This document shows, in pieces, positions 17,379-24,162 of a stretch of 44,160 nt of DNA. The position numbers and the translations under genes are program-made. The notes beneath the pieces are model-generated. The model saw nothing but the letters and a program-made list of their open reading frames with translations, ran no database searches and had not been told where the DNA came from. Numbering within the stretch: position 1 is the first letter of the stretch; every line of letters begins with the position of its first letter. Where the stretch lies: contig JAUYLL010000071.1 in NCBI GenBank assembly GCA_030698375.1, positions 1-44,160 on the forward strand, in the 5' to 3' direction. Origin of the DNA: Nocardioides sp. GTDB taxonomy: Bacteria; Actinomycetota; Actinomycetes; Propionibacteriales; Nocardioidaceae.

Positions 17379-17394
17379 TTCACACCAGACAGGC
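17366..17394 (+). promoter_or_regulatory. Hairpin over the leader-ORF stop codon
   Basis: GCCTG-A-CTGGTG (17,366-17,377) pairs with CACCAG-A-CAGGC (17,383-17,394) with one A/A bulge and loop ATTCA. The stop codon of the 58-codon ORF (17,376-17,378) is in the 5' arm and loop, so a ribosome terminating there would melt the hairpin. It is probably part of the attenuation switch ahead of whiB7. Confidence 0.6.
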
Positions 17395-17401
17395 AGCCTC
17401 C

Positions 17402-17443
17402 AGGCCGCGGAACCCGACACCGGGATCCGCGGCCTTCGTGTTT
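17402..17443 (+). terminator. Attenuator terminator ahead of whiB7
   Basis: AGGCCGCGGA (17,402-17,411) pairs perfectly with TCCGCGGCCT (17,426-17,435); an inner CCCG/CGGG stem closes the loop ACAC. TCGTGTTT follows. It stands 66 nt before the whiB7 ATG and after the leader ORF, so it would stop transcription unless disrupted. The sequence CCGCGACC inside the leader ORF (17,293-17,300) can pair with the 5' arm at 7 of 8 positions and could act as an antiterminator. Confidence 0.72.
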
Positions 17444-17508
17444 CTCACGACAGCCTCTCGGATCCCTGACCAGCGATCACGACGAGCACGAGCAAGGAGG
17501 TGTGACAC

Positions 17509-17796
17509 ATGACCATCAGCGTCCTGACGCCGTCGGTCGGTGCCACGGGGGGCCTCACCGATGAGCTGCCCTGCCGGATGAGTCCCGCAGAGCTGTTCTT
17601 CGCGGAGTCACCCAGCGACGTCGAGGCGGCCAAGGCCCTCTGCCAGGCCTGCCCGGTCCGGACCGAGTGCCTGGCCGGCGCCCTCGAGCGGCGCGAGCCG
17701 TGGGGCGTCTGGGGCGGTGAGCTGTTCCTGTCCGGAGCAGTGATCCCCCGCAAGCGTCCCCGGGGCCGTCCCCGCAAGAACGAGGTCGCCGCGTGA
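17509..17796 (+). CDS. whiB7: Transcriptional regulator WhiB7
   Basis: A 95-residue Wbl protein. Four cysteines (22, 45, 48, 54; C-x22-C-x2-C-x5-C) hold a 4Fe-4S cluster; the turn GVWGGE (66-71) contacts sigma factor SigA; the C-terminal AT-hook RGRP (85-88) in a basic tail is specific to WhiB7. WhiB7 activates genes for resistance to ribosome-targeting antibiotics. AAGGAGGTG at 17,494-17,502 fixes the start. The gene has a 5' leader of about 380 nt with an ORF and a terminator, and an A/T-element promoter, so it is likely controlled by both attenuation and autoactivation. It lies between uvrD2 and an ABC1 kinase, as in mycobacteria. Confidence 0.95.
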   Translation: MTISVLTPSVGATGGLTDELPCRMSPAELFFAESPSDVEAAKALCQACPVRTECLAGALERREPWGVWGGELFLSGAVIPRKRPRGRPRKNEVAA

Positions 17797-17852
17797 GCAG
17801 CGACCGGACCACCTCCCTCATCACCACGAACCTCACTCCCAGGAGCTCCGCC

Positions 17853-18029
17853 ATGCATCTGATGAACGAAGACCTCGCTCGTGCTCAGCACCGCGAGCGG
17901 CTGGAGGCCGCCCAGCAGCTGATGGTCGTCCGTCAGCGCAACCGCGCCCGCCGAGCCGCTCGTCGGGCCGCCCGTCGGGCGGACCGCGCCGCGCAGCAGG
18001 CCCGGCTGGTGCTCGCCCGCCAGCTCTGA
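17853..18029 (+). CDS. Small Arg/Ala-rich basic protein
   Basis: A 58-residue protein starting MHLMNEDLARAQHRERLEAA, then a strongly basic helix with repeated RRAARR units. The whole chain is predicted helical, amphipathic at the front and positively charged behind. The ATG is preceded by AGGAGC; an upstream GTG at 17,793 overlapping whiB7 is an alternative. Function is unknown; the basic tail suggests nucleic-acid or ribosome contact, which is inference only. It sits 56 nt after whiB7 on the same strand and before the terminator at 18,074, so it is probably co-transcribed with whiB7. Confidence 0.6.
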   Translation: MHLMNEDLARAQHRERLEAAQQLMVVRQRNRARRAARRAARRADRAAQQARLVLARQL

Positions 18030-18073
18030 GGCGCGCGTCGTGCCCGAGTGATCGCACGCAGGAAAGACAGGAC

Positions 18074-18113
18074 CCGGAGCCCCGGAGGACGTCGGTCGTC
18101 CCCGGGGCTCCGG
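18074..18113 (+). terminator. Terminator closing the whiB7 transcription unit
   Basis: CCGGAGCCCCGG (18,074-18,085) pairs perfectly with CCGGGGCTCCGG (18,102-18,113), with a further GGAC/GTCC stem inside. It is one of the most stable hairpins in the window and lies 45 nt after the small basic gene. Confidence 0.8.
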
Positions 18114-18177
18114 CGTACCCGGGGTCTGGATGGGTCGCCCCCTGGCTGCTCCGGCCCGGCCGGCCTAGCATCGGCCA

Positions 18178-18336
18178 ATGGCCACCTGCGACTTCTGCGG
18201 GACCACCGTCGCCGGGGAGGCGCCGCTGACCTGGGCGACGGCGGTCGAGGACGGGCGCACCAAGCGGTTCTGCGACCGGTGCTCGCGCGAGCACCTGCGC
18301 GCGATGGAGGCCAAGCTCGACTCCGAGCATTGGTGA
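18178..18336 (+). CDS. Small zinc-ribbon-like protein (52 aa)
   Basis: A 52-residue protein with two CxxC knuckles, MATCDFCGTTVAG and RFCDRCSREHLRAME, arranged as in a treble-clef or zinc-ribbon fold. ATG at 18,178 is 6 nt after TAGCAT (18,166-18,171), so it has its own leaderless promoter. Codon third positions are GC-rich as in genuine genes. It ends in a helix with the tail DSEHW. Function is unknown. It converges with the ABC1 kinase gene, whose stop is 19 nt away. Confidence 0.65.
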   Translation: MATCDFCGTTVAGEAPLTWATAVEDGRTKRFCDRCSREHLRAMEAKLDSEHW

Positions 18337-18354
18337 GAGCCGGGTCGACCGACG

Positions 18355-19698
18355 TCAGTCGGCGAAGCCGGGGAGGTGCTCCTCGAGCAGGCCGCGGAAC
18401 GGGATCTCGGCCTCGAGCTGGCTGAGCACACCGATGGCGCCGAGCCAGGTGCGGTGGATGAGCAGGTACGACGGCGGCAGGTTCACCTTGAGGTTCAAGG
18501 TGTACTCCGGGTTCCGCGGGTCGCTGAGCCGCTCGAACTGGCTGCGCATCCACGCCCGGGTGAACCGGAACGTGTTGGTCGCGGCGGGCTCGACGAAGGG
18601 GTGCAGGAACTCACGCAGCTCGGCGGCCTCGATGCGGATGCGGGGCTTGATGAACCCCTCCTCCCGCAGCCCGGAGAGCACTCCGTCGTAGTCGTCGCGC
18701 GCCGCGGCGCGCATCAGTCGGCCCATCGCGGGCGGGAAGCCCCGCTCGGCGAGGCGGGCGACCGCGCCGAAGTCGACGACACCCATGCCGCCGAGGGTGC
18801 CCTCGGGCGCATCGTCGGGGAGGGGAAGCAGGCGGAAGTTGCCGGGGTGCGGGTCGGCGTGCAGCATCCCCGTGCGCTCGGGGCCGCCGAAGAGGAAGCC
18901 GGCGTAGAGGGTGCCGTAGTGGTCGCGCTGCTCCTGCGTCCCGTCCTTGATGAGCTGGGCCAGCGAGCCGGTGGAGTCCATCCACTCCGAGACCAGCACC
19001 CGCTGGGTGTGGGCGACGACCCCCGGCACCACGTGGTCGGGATCCTCGGTGTACGCCGCCGCGAAGCCGGCCTGGGCCTCGGCCTCGAGGCGGTAGTCGA
19101 GCTCCTCGGCCGCGCGGTCCTGGAGCTCCTTGATGAGCGGCTTGACGTCGATGCCGGGGATGAGGGAGCCGAAAGTGCGGGCCACCCGCGCGAGCTGGCG
19201 CAGGTCGCTGGCGAAGGCCTGCTCGGCGCCGGGGTACTGGATCTTGATCGCCACGTCGCGGCCGTCGTGCCAGCGGCCGCGGTGCACCTGGCCGAGGGAG
19301 GCCGACGCGGCCGGCTCGGGGTCGAGCTCGATGAGCTGGTCGCGCCAGTCGGCGCCGAGCTCGCGGGCGAGGACGACGCGGACCGTGGTCACCGACATCG
19401 GGGGAGCCGAGTCCTGGAGCTTGGTCAGCTGCTCGCGGTAGGGGCCGGCCAGCTCCTCGGGGAGGGCGGCCTCGAAGACCGAGAGGGCCTGCCCGAACTT
19501 CATCGCGCCGCCCTTGAGGTCGCCCAGGGTGCGGAAGAGCTGCTCTGCGGTGCGCTGCTGCATCTCGGTCACGACCGCCTCGGCGGGGGCGCCGCCCAGA
19601 CGGCGACCGACCCCCACGGCGGTCCGGCCGGCATACCCGAGGGGGAGGGCGGCGAGACGAGCGGTGCGGGTGACGGCCTTGCGGGGGAGCTCGGTCAC
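18355..19698 (-). CDS. ABC1/UbiB-family atypical kinase (AarF-like)
   Basis: A 447-residue protein-kinase-like ATPase. The KxGQ signature appears as LKGGAMKFGQALS, the Ala-rich nucleotide loop as PAASASLGQVHRG, the catalytic lysine in VAIKIQYPG, and the metal-binding motifs as LHADPHPGNF and VVDFGAV. UbiB-family proteins act in quinone or lipid homeostasis. Actinobacteria use menaquinone, so the exact role here is unknown. GTG at 19,698 is 6 nt after CACAAT on the minus strand, a weak leaderless -10. Rv3197, beside whiB7 in M. tuberculosis, is the counterpart from memory. Confidence 0.9.
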   Translation of the reverse strand: MTELPRKAVTRTARLAALPLGYAGRTAVGVGRRLGGAPAEAVVTEMQQRTAEQLFRTLGDLKGGAMKFGQALSVFEAALPEELAGPYREQLTKLQDSAPPMSVTTVRVVLARELGADWRDQLIELDPEPAASASLGQVHRGRWHDGRDVAIKIQYPGAEQAFASDLRQLARVARTFGSLIPGIDVKPLIKELQDRAAEELDYRLEAEAQAGFAAAYTEDPDHVVPGVVAHTQRVLVSEWMDSTGSLAQLIKDGTQEQRDHYGTLYAGFLFGGPERTGMLHADPHPGNFRLLPLPDDAPEGTLGGMGVVDFGAVARLAERGFPPAMGRLMRAAARDDYDGVLSGLREEGFIKPRIRIEAAELREFLHPFVEPAATNTFRFTRAWMRSQFERLSDPRNPEYTLNLKVNLPPSYLLIHRTWLGAIGVLSQLEAEIPFRGLLEEHLPGFAD

Positions 19699-19749
19699 CT
19701 CGCCATTGTGACCGACGGACGAAATGGATCCGGGAGGTGAGCGGCGTGC

Positions 19750-20667
19750 TCACGCGGCGGCGAGGTCCCAGGAGCAACCGCAGGCGGGGTGGCGTCGCCA
19801 GGTGGCGGCGGTCACCGTCTCGAGGGGTGCCGTCCCGCGAGGTGTCGCGACGGGGGTGGCGAGGCGGACCGTGGTGGACCAGGTGGCGGGTCGGCCGCCA
19901 CGGGCCCAGGTGAGCAGGTCGCGCGCGGCCCAGCCGAGGGTGAGCGCCGCGAGGGCCGGGTCGACGGGCGCGGGGGCGCCGTCGGCACGCTCGCCGGCGT
20001 CGTCGCCGCACTGCTCCACCAGCAGCGGCCAGCAGGGGTCCTCCTCGGCCCGGTGGGCGTCGAGGCAGCGCAGGCAGGCGGTGCGCGTGGGCTCGACGAG
20101 GGGGCCGGCCGTCCATCGACCCTCGTCGACACCGACGACGAGGTGGGGAAGGCCGGCGCGTAGCCAGGCGTCCGCGACGGTGCGGGGCGGCTGCCCGACG
20201 CCGATGAGCACCCCGACCGCGGGGGTGCCGGCACCCCCGACGACGCCGCACTCGTCGAGGAGCGACTCGAGCCGGTGGGCGAGCGCCCGGCCGGGTGGGC
20301 CGCCGTACGGGTGGAGGTGGGGGGTGAGTGGGGTGCGTGGCGAGGGCTGCTCGAGGACGGCGGCGGCTGCCGCGTGCCGGGCCAGGGGGGCGGTGCTGGG
20401 TGGGGCGGCGCGCAACCCCCGGGCGTCGACGACGAGACCGGCGTCGGCGAGGCGCCGGCCGAGCGGGTGGGTGGCCAGGTCGGCGAGCTGCTCCCCGGCG
20501 GACCAGGCGCGCAGCAGGGCGCGGTGCTCGGGGGTGTCGGGGACGACCACCGCGGTCTCGGCCTCGAGGCCGACCTGGAGGTGGTCGCGGTCGCGGCGCA
20601 GGACGCGGGCGCCGGGGCGCAGGACCCAGGGCGCATCGCTCGGGCCATCGAGGGGAGCAGTGGTCAT
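19750..20667 (-). CDS. Orphan cyclodehydratase-like (TOMM protein C / E1-like) protein
   Basis: A 305-residue protein like the E1/ThiF-derived precursor-binding component of azole-forming (TOMM) synthetases. The N-terminal 90 residues resemble a peptide-clamp wing domain. A later CLRCLDAHR motif and a C-terminal HPACGCSWDL give four cysteines that should bind zinc. The GxGxxG nucleotide motif of active E1 enzymes is not evident. No YcaO cyclodehydratase, dehydrogenase or precursor peptide is nearby, so it is not a biosynthetic cluster. From memory, actinobacteria carry this orphan next to the ABC1 kinase (Rv3196), which argues for a housekeeping job. Confidence 0.7.
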   Translation of the reverse strand: MTTAPLDGPSDAPWVLRPGARVLRRDRDHLQVGLEAETAVVVPDTPEHRALLRAWSAGEQLADLATHPLGRRLADAGLVVDARGLRAAPPSTAPLARHAAAAAVLEQPSPRTPLTPHLHPYGGPPGRALAHRLESLLDECGVVGGAGTPAVGVLIGVGQPPRTVADAWLRAGLPHLVVGVDEGRWTAGPLVEPTRTACLRCLDAHRAEEDPCWPLLVEQCGDDAGERADGAPAPVDPALAALTLGWAARDLLTWARGGRPATWSTTVRLATPVATPRGTAPLETVTAATWRRHPACGCSWDLAAA

Positions 20668-20764
20668 GGCGTCACGCTGCCACCGCGGCCGGGATCCCGG
20701 CGTACGTCGTCCACAGGTCGCGGGGCTGGCCCGGGTGCGGGGCGGGGTCGGTCCGGACGCACGA

Positions 20765-20791
20765 AAGGCCCCGGTCGGGGACCGGGGCCTT
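20765..20791 (-). terminator. Terminator of the DUF5679 gene
   Basis: AAGGCCCCGGTC (20,765-20,776) pairs perfectly with GACCGGGGCCTT (20,780-20,791) across a 3-nt loop. It is 38 nt downstream of the minus-strand DUF5679 stop codon and separates that gene from the cyclodehydratase-like gene. Confidence 0.75.
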
Positions 20792-20829
20792 CGGCCAGCC
20801 CGTGGGGCTGGTGCGTCGTCGGGGGCGGG

Positions 20830-20988
20830 TCAGGCCTTGCCGAGGATGCGGTTGAGGTTGGTGCTGCAGACCGGGCAGACGGCCTTGGCCATCCGGGTGC
20901 CCTTGTCGTTCACCTTGACCTCGCCATCGGCCTGGCGCTTCTCCTTGCACTTCACGCAGTAGAACTCACCGCTCCAGGTCTCCGCCAT
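20830..20988 (-). CDS. DUF5679-like small zinc-knuckle protein
   Basis: A 52-residue protein with two CxxC pairs, YCVKCKEKR and AVCPVCSTNLNRILG, separated by a basic strand. It matches the DUF5679 type of actinobacterial small protein from memory. The ATG at 20,988 is set by a perfect AAGGAGG 6 nt upstream on the minus strand; a longer frame to 21,183 skips this site. It probably folds around one zinc ion. Function is unknown. It is followed by its own terminator. Confidence 0.78.
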   Translation of the reverse strand: MAETWSGEFYCVKCKEKRQADGEVKVNDKGTRMAKAVCPVCSTNLNRILGKA

Positions 20989-21230
20989 GACGGCCCTCCT
21001 TAGGGTCCTCGCGCGCACGGGTGCGCGGTCGTCGCGGCGGGGGACCTCGGGGAAGACCCGCCGGGGCCGGCCGGTGCGGCCGGGCCCGTTTCGCAGGGTA
21101 CGCCACGCTCCGGGCGCTGTCCCGGACACCGGATCGGGCCTCTCCGTGTCGGACCTCGTCTCGGGCGACGTGTCGTACGCCACCCTCCTCGGGGCTCGGC
21201 GGTCGGGGCGGGCGCGGCTAGCCTCCCGCC

Positions 21231-22058
21231 ATGAGCTACTCCGCGCCGTCCGGCCCGCCCATGCCCGAGGACCTGCAGCACCTGCGGGTCGACCGCCACG
21301 ACGACGGCGTCGTCGTGCTCACCCTCGACAACCCCGACCAGCGCAACGCGATGTCGGACCAGATGACCGACTCGTGGGTGCGCACCATCGATGCGCTCGC
21401 CGGCGACCGCAGCGTGCGGGCGGTCGTGGTGACCGGTGCGGGGAGCGCGTTCTGCTCCGGCGGCAACACCAGTTGGATCGCCAGCGAGCCGGACGCCGAG
21501 GTGGACTACCTGCGCACCCGGATGATCGGGTTCTACCGTGCCTGGCTCTCGATCCGCCGGCTCGAGGTGCCGACGATCGCCGCGGTCAACGGCGCCGCGA
21601 TCGGCGCAGGCCTCTGCCTCGCGCTGGCCTGCGACCTGCGGTACGCCGCGTCGTCGGCGAAGCTGGGCGCGCCGTTCGTGAAGCTCGGGATGAACCCGGG
21701 GATGGCGGCGACGTACCTGCTCCCGAACGTCGTCGGCGAGGCGCACGCGCGCGACCTGCTCATCACCGGCCGGATCGTCGGCGGCGAGGAGGCGCTGCGT
21801 CTGGGCCTGGTCTCCGGCGTCCACGACGACGAGGCCTTCGACGACGCCGTCCTCGAGACCGCGCACGGCATCGCCGCGACCGCCCCGATCGCCCAGCGGC
21901 TGACCACCCTGTCGCTGCGCGACGGCGGTCACGCCGACTTCGAGTCCGCGATCCAGTGGGAGGCGCTGGCCCAGCCGATCACCCTCGCGACCGCGGACCT
22001 GCAGGAGGGCATCAAGGCCTCGAAGGAGAAGCGCCGCCCGGAGTTCACCGGCCGCTGA
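21231..22058 (+). CDS. Crotonase-fold protein (enoyl-CoA hydratase/isomerase family)
   Basis: A 275-residue crotonase-superfamily member with the oxyanion-hole segments CSGGNTSW and NGAAIGAGLCLALACDLRY (written here as two parts of one helix region). By hand alignment to rat enoyl-CoA hydratase, Glu144 is replaced by Cys (GAGLCLA) and Glu164 by Phe (GAPFVKLGM). Simple hydratase chemistry is therefore unlikely; isomerase, hydrolase or another acyl-CoA reaction is possible. The ATG is 6 nt after TAGCCT (21,219-21,224), a leaderless start. It is monocistronic, followed by a 428-nt gap with strong RNA structure. Confidence 0.85.
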   Translation: MSYSAPSGPPMPEDLQHLRVDRHDDGVVVLTLDNPDQRNAMSDQMTDSWVRTIDALAGDRSVRAVVVTGAGSAFCSGGNTSWIASEPDAEVDYLRTRMIGFYRAWLSIRRLEVPTIAAVNGAAIGAGLCLALACDLRYAASSAKLGAPFVKLGMNPGMAATYLLPNVVGEAHARDLLITGRIVGGEEALRLGLVSGVHDDEAFDDAVLETAHGIAATAPIAQRLTTLSLRDGGHADFESAIQWEALAQPITLATADLQEGIKASKEKRRPEFTGR

Positions 22059-22124
22059 CCTCCTCGTCCACCGGATGCGTGGACAGGTTCTTGGGGGTTG
22101 GAACGCTCCAGAGCGGGCGAGAAC

Positions 22125-22156
22125 TTGAAAGTCACTACACGTGTAGTGACTTTCAA
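22125..22156. repeat. Perfect 32-bp palindrome
   Basis: The half-site TTGAAAGTCACTACAC (22,125-22,140) is followed without spacer by its exact complement (22,141-22,156). It lies in the non-coding gap between the crotonase and PHP genes. It could be a two-fold operator or a terminator hairpin for the crotonase gene. In addition GGGGGTTG (22,093-22,100) can pair with CAACCCCC (22,154-22,161), giving a competing fold. The arm is much richer in A/T than its surroundings. Confidence 0.8.
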
Positions 22157-22162
22157 CCCCCA

Positions 22163-22244
22163 TAGGAGAGGCCCCCTGCCAGCCGAGCCGACGCTTGCCT
22201 TCCCCTTGCGAGCGTCGGACCGCCGTGACCGGGGGCCTCTTCTG
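22163..22244 (+). ncRNA. Forked stem structure, possible structured RNA
   Basis: An outer stem pairs 22,163-22,176 (TAGGAGAGGCCCCC) with 22,231-22,244 (GGGGGCCTCTTCTG), 14 bp with two wobble pairs. Inside it, CCGACGCTTGC (22,188-22,198) pairs with GCGAGCGTCGG (22,208-22,218), one wobble, with the loop CTTCCCCTT. Unpaired arms of 11 and 12 nt join the two stems. No T tract follows. It could be a small RNA, a leader element of the PHP gene, or an elaborate terminator. I do not recognise a known RNA family. Confidence 0.4.
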
Positions 22245-22486
22245 ACGCAGAACCTACGGGGGGTGCGCGGGGGCGGTCAACGGGTACGGCGGGTCCCCGT
22301 CCCGAGCCTGTGGACAGCCCTGGGGACAACCCGCCCGGACCTGGGGAGGAGCGCTGCTGGGCTGGGGAGCACGGGGTCCCGGCTGTGTACGGTGCTGGGG
22401 ACGCGCAGGGGCGCGGGGGCGGCGTACCCCCTCTCACCTGCGAAGACGTCGTCCACCGGCTGTGGAGGAAGGACGGGGAGCCGCCG

Positions 22487-23542
22487 ATGAGCCAGACCTA
22501 CGACGCGGGCCCGGTCGCGGCGCTGCGGCGGATCGCCTTCCTGCTCGAGCGGGTACGGGCCGAGACCTACAAGGTGAAGGCCTTCCGGGCCGCGGCCGGG
22601 GCGATCGTGCCGCTGGACCCCGGCGAGGTCGCGGCCCGTGCCGAGGCCGGCACGCTGCGCGAGATCCCCGGTATCGGCTCCTCGACCGCCGCGGTGATCA
22701 CCGACGCCGCCGCGGGACGGGTGCCGGCGTACCTCGCCCGGCTCGAGGAGGAGGGCGCGGGCCCGCTGGCCGAGGGCGGGGAGGTGCTGCGTGCGGCACT
22801 CCGCGGCGACCTGCACTCCCACTCCGACTGGTCCGACGGCGGGTCGCCGATCGAGGAGATGACCTTCACCGCCGTGGAGCTAGGCCACGAGTACCTCGTG
22901 CTCACCGACCACTCCCCGCGCCTGAAGGTCGCCAACGGGCTGTCGGCGCAGCGGCTGGGCAAGCAGCTCGAGGTGGTCGACGCCGTCAACGAGCACCTGG
23001 GGGAGCGGTTCCGGCTGCTCAAGGGCATCGAGGTCGACATCCTCGACGACGGCGGCCTGGACCAGACTGACGAGATGCTCGCGCAGCTGGACCTGCGGGT
23101 CGCCTCGGTGCACTCCAAGCTGCGGATGGACGCAGCCCCGATGACCCGGCGGATGCTCGCGGCGGTGGCGAACCCGTTCACCAACGTGCTCGGCCACTGC
23201 ACCGGCCGGATGGTCATGGGTCGGCAGGGCGCACGCAGCTCACCGCGCCCGGAGTCGGAGTTCGACGCCAACGCGGTCTTCGCCGCCTGCGCCGAGCACG
23301 ACGTCGCGGTCGAGATCAACAGCCGTCCCGAACGCCGCGACCCGCCGACCCGGCTGCTGGAGAAGGCGATCGAGGCCGGCTGCCTGTTCTCCATCGACTC
23401 CGACGCCCACGCCCCCGGCCAGCTCGACTTCCTCGACCTCGGCTGCGTGCGGGCGCAGGCGCTCGGCATCCCGCCCGAGCGGATCGTGAACACCTGGCCG
23501 GTCGACGACCTGCTCGCCTGGGCCGCGCCGACCTCCCGGTGA
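22487..23542 (+). CDS. PHP-domain phosphoesterase with PolX-like helical N-terminus
   Basis: A 351-residue protein. Residues about 10-90 resemble the helical HhH domain of DNA polymerase X (KVKAFRAAAGA, LREIPGIGSSTAAVI). A complete PHP metal-site set follows: HSHSDWSDGG, LTDHSPR, KGIEVDIL, VHSKLR, GHCTGR, EINSRPERRD and DSDAHA. The polymerase beta-like catalytic domain that separates these parts in PolX is absent. Exonuclease or phosphatase activity on DNA ends or nucleotides is plausible. The ATG follows GGGGAG. The frame is open upstream to 22,310 but that region lacks family sequence. Confidence 0.85.
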   Translation: MSQTYDAGPVAALRRIAFLLERVRAETYKVKAFRAAAGAIVPLDPGEVAARAEAGTLREIPGIGSSTAAVITDAAAGRVPAYLARLEEEGAGPLAEGGEVLRAALRGDLHSHSDWSDGGSPIEEMTFTAVELGHEYLVLTDHSPRLKVANGLSAQRLGKQLEVVDAVNEHLGERFRLLKGIEVDILDDGGLDQTDEMLAQLDLRVASVHSKLRMDAAPMTRRMLAAVANPFTNVLGHCTGRMVMGRQGARSSPRPESEFDANAVFAACAEHDVAVEINSRPERRDPPTRLLEKAIEAGCLFSIDSDAHAPGQLDFLDLGCVRAQALGIPPERIVNTWPVDDLLAWAAPTSR

Positions 23543-23571
23543 GCGTCGGTCCTGCGAGGTAGGTTGCCGCC

Positions 23572-24150
23572 ATGGCCGACCCGGTGGTGGAGGTGCGCCG
23601 CTCGCGGAGGCGTCGCCGCACCGTGGCCGCCTATCGCGAGGACGGCAAGATCGTCGTGCTCATCCCCGCCCGGTTCACCAGGGCCGAGGAGCGCGAGTGG
23701 GTCGACACGATGCTCACCCGGCTGGCCCGCTCCGAGCGGCGTCGGCGCCCCAGCGACACCGCGCTGATGAAGCGCGCCCGGGACCTCAACACCCGCTACC
23801 TCGGCGGGCTGGCGTCGCCCGGGTCCGTCCGCTGGGCCGACAACCAGCTCTCCCGCTGGGGGTCGTGCACCCCGGCCGACAAGTCGATCCGGCTCTCCAG
23901 CCGGCTCAAGGGGATGCCGTCCTGGGTGATCGACTACGTGCTCGTGCACGAGCTCGCCCACCTGATCGAGGCCGGCCACACCAAGGAATTCTGGGCCTGG
24001 GTCGACCGCTACCCCAAGGCCGAGCGGGCCAAGGGCTACCTCGAGGGGGTCGCGGCCACCGCGGGGCTCACGCTCGCCGAGGACACCGACGTCGAGATCG
24101 AGGAGACCGAGGACACTGACAACGGCGCGGGGCCCGACGGCGCCGGCTGA
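23572..24150 (+). CDS. YgjP-like (DUF45) metallopeptidase
   Basis: A 192-residue protein with the zinc motif HELAH in VLVHELAHLIEAGHTKEFWAWV, preceded by NQLSRWGSCTPADKSIRLS, the signature of the YgjP/WLM peptidase family. The N-terminus is basic (RRSRRRRRT) and the tail is acidic. Its substrate is unknown. The ATG is 6 nt after TAGGTT (23,560-23,565), a leaderless start, so it is transcribed apart from the PHP gene 29 nt upstream. It converges with the NUDIX gene. Confidence 0.88.
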   Translation: MADPVVEVRRSRRRRRTVAAYREDGKIVVLIPARFTRAEEREWVDTMLTRLARSERRRRPSDTALMKRARDLNTRYLGGLASPGSVRWADNQLSRWGSCTPADKSIRLSSRLKGMPSWVIDYVLVHELAHLIEAGHTKEFWAWVDRYPKAERAKGYLEGVAATAGLTLAEDTDVEIEETEDTDNGAGPDGAG

Positions 24151-24162
24151 CCGGTGCCCGGG

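Noticed and set aside
19750-20667. A thiazole/oxazole-modified peptide (TOMM) biosynthetic cluster
   Set aside because: No YcaO, dehydrogenase or precursor peptide is present; the gene order matches a conserved housekeeping locus.
22163-22244. Actinobacterial 6C small RNA
   Set aside because: That class has two hairpins with loops of six or more C; here there is one hairpin inside a long stem with four C in its loop.
22309-22329. TGTGGACAG and TGGGGACAA, each one mismatch from an actinobacterial DnaA box
   Set aside because: Only two near-matches, and no dnaA, dnaN or rpmH nearby; not an origin.
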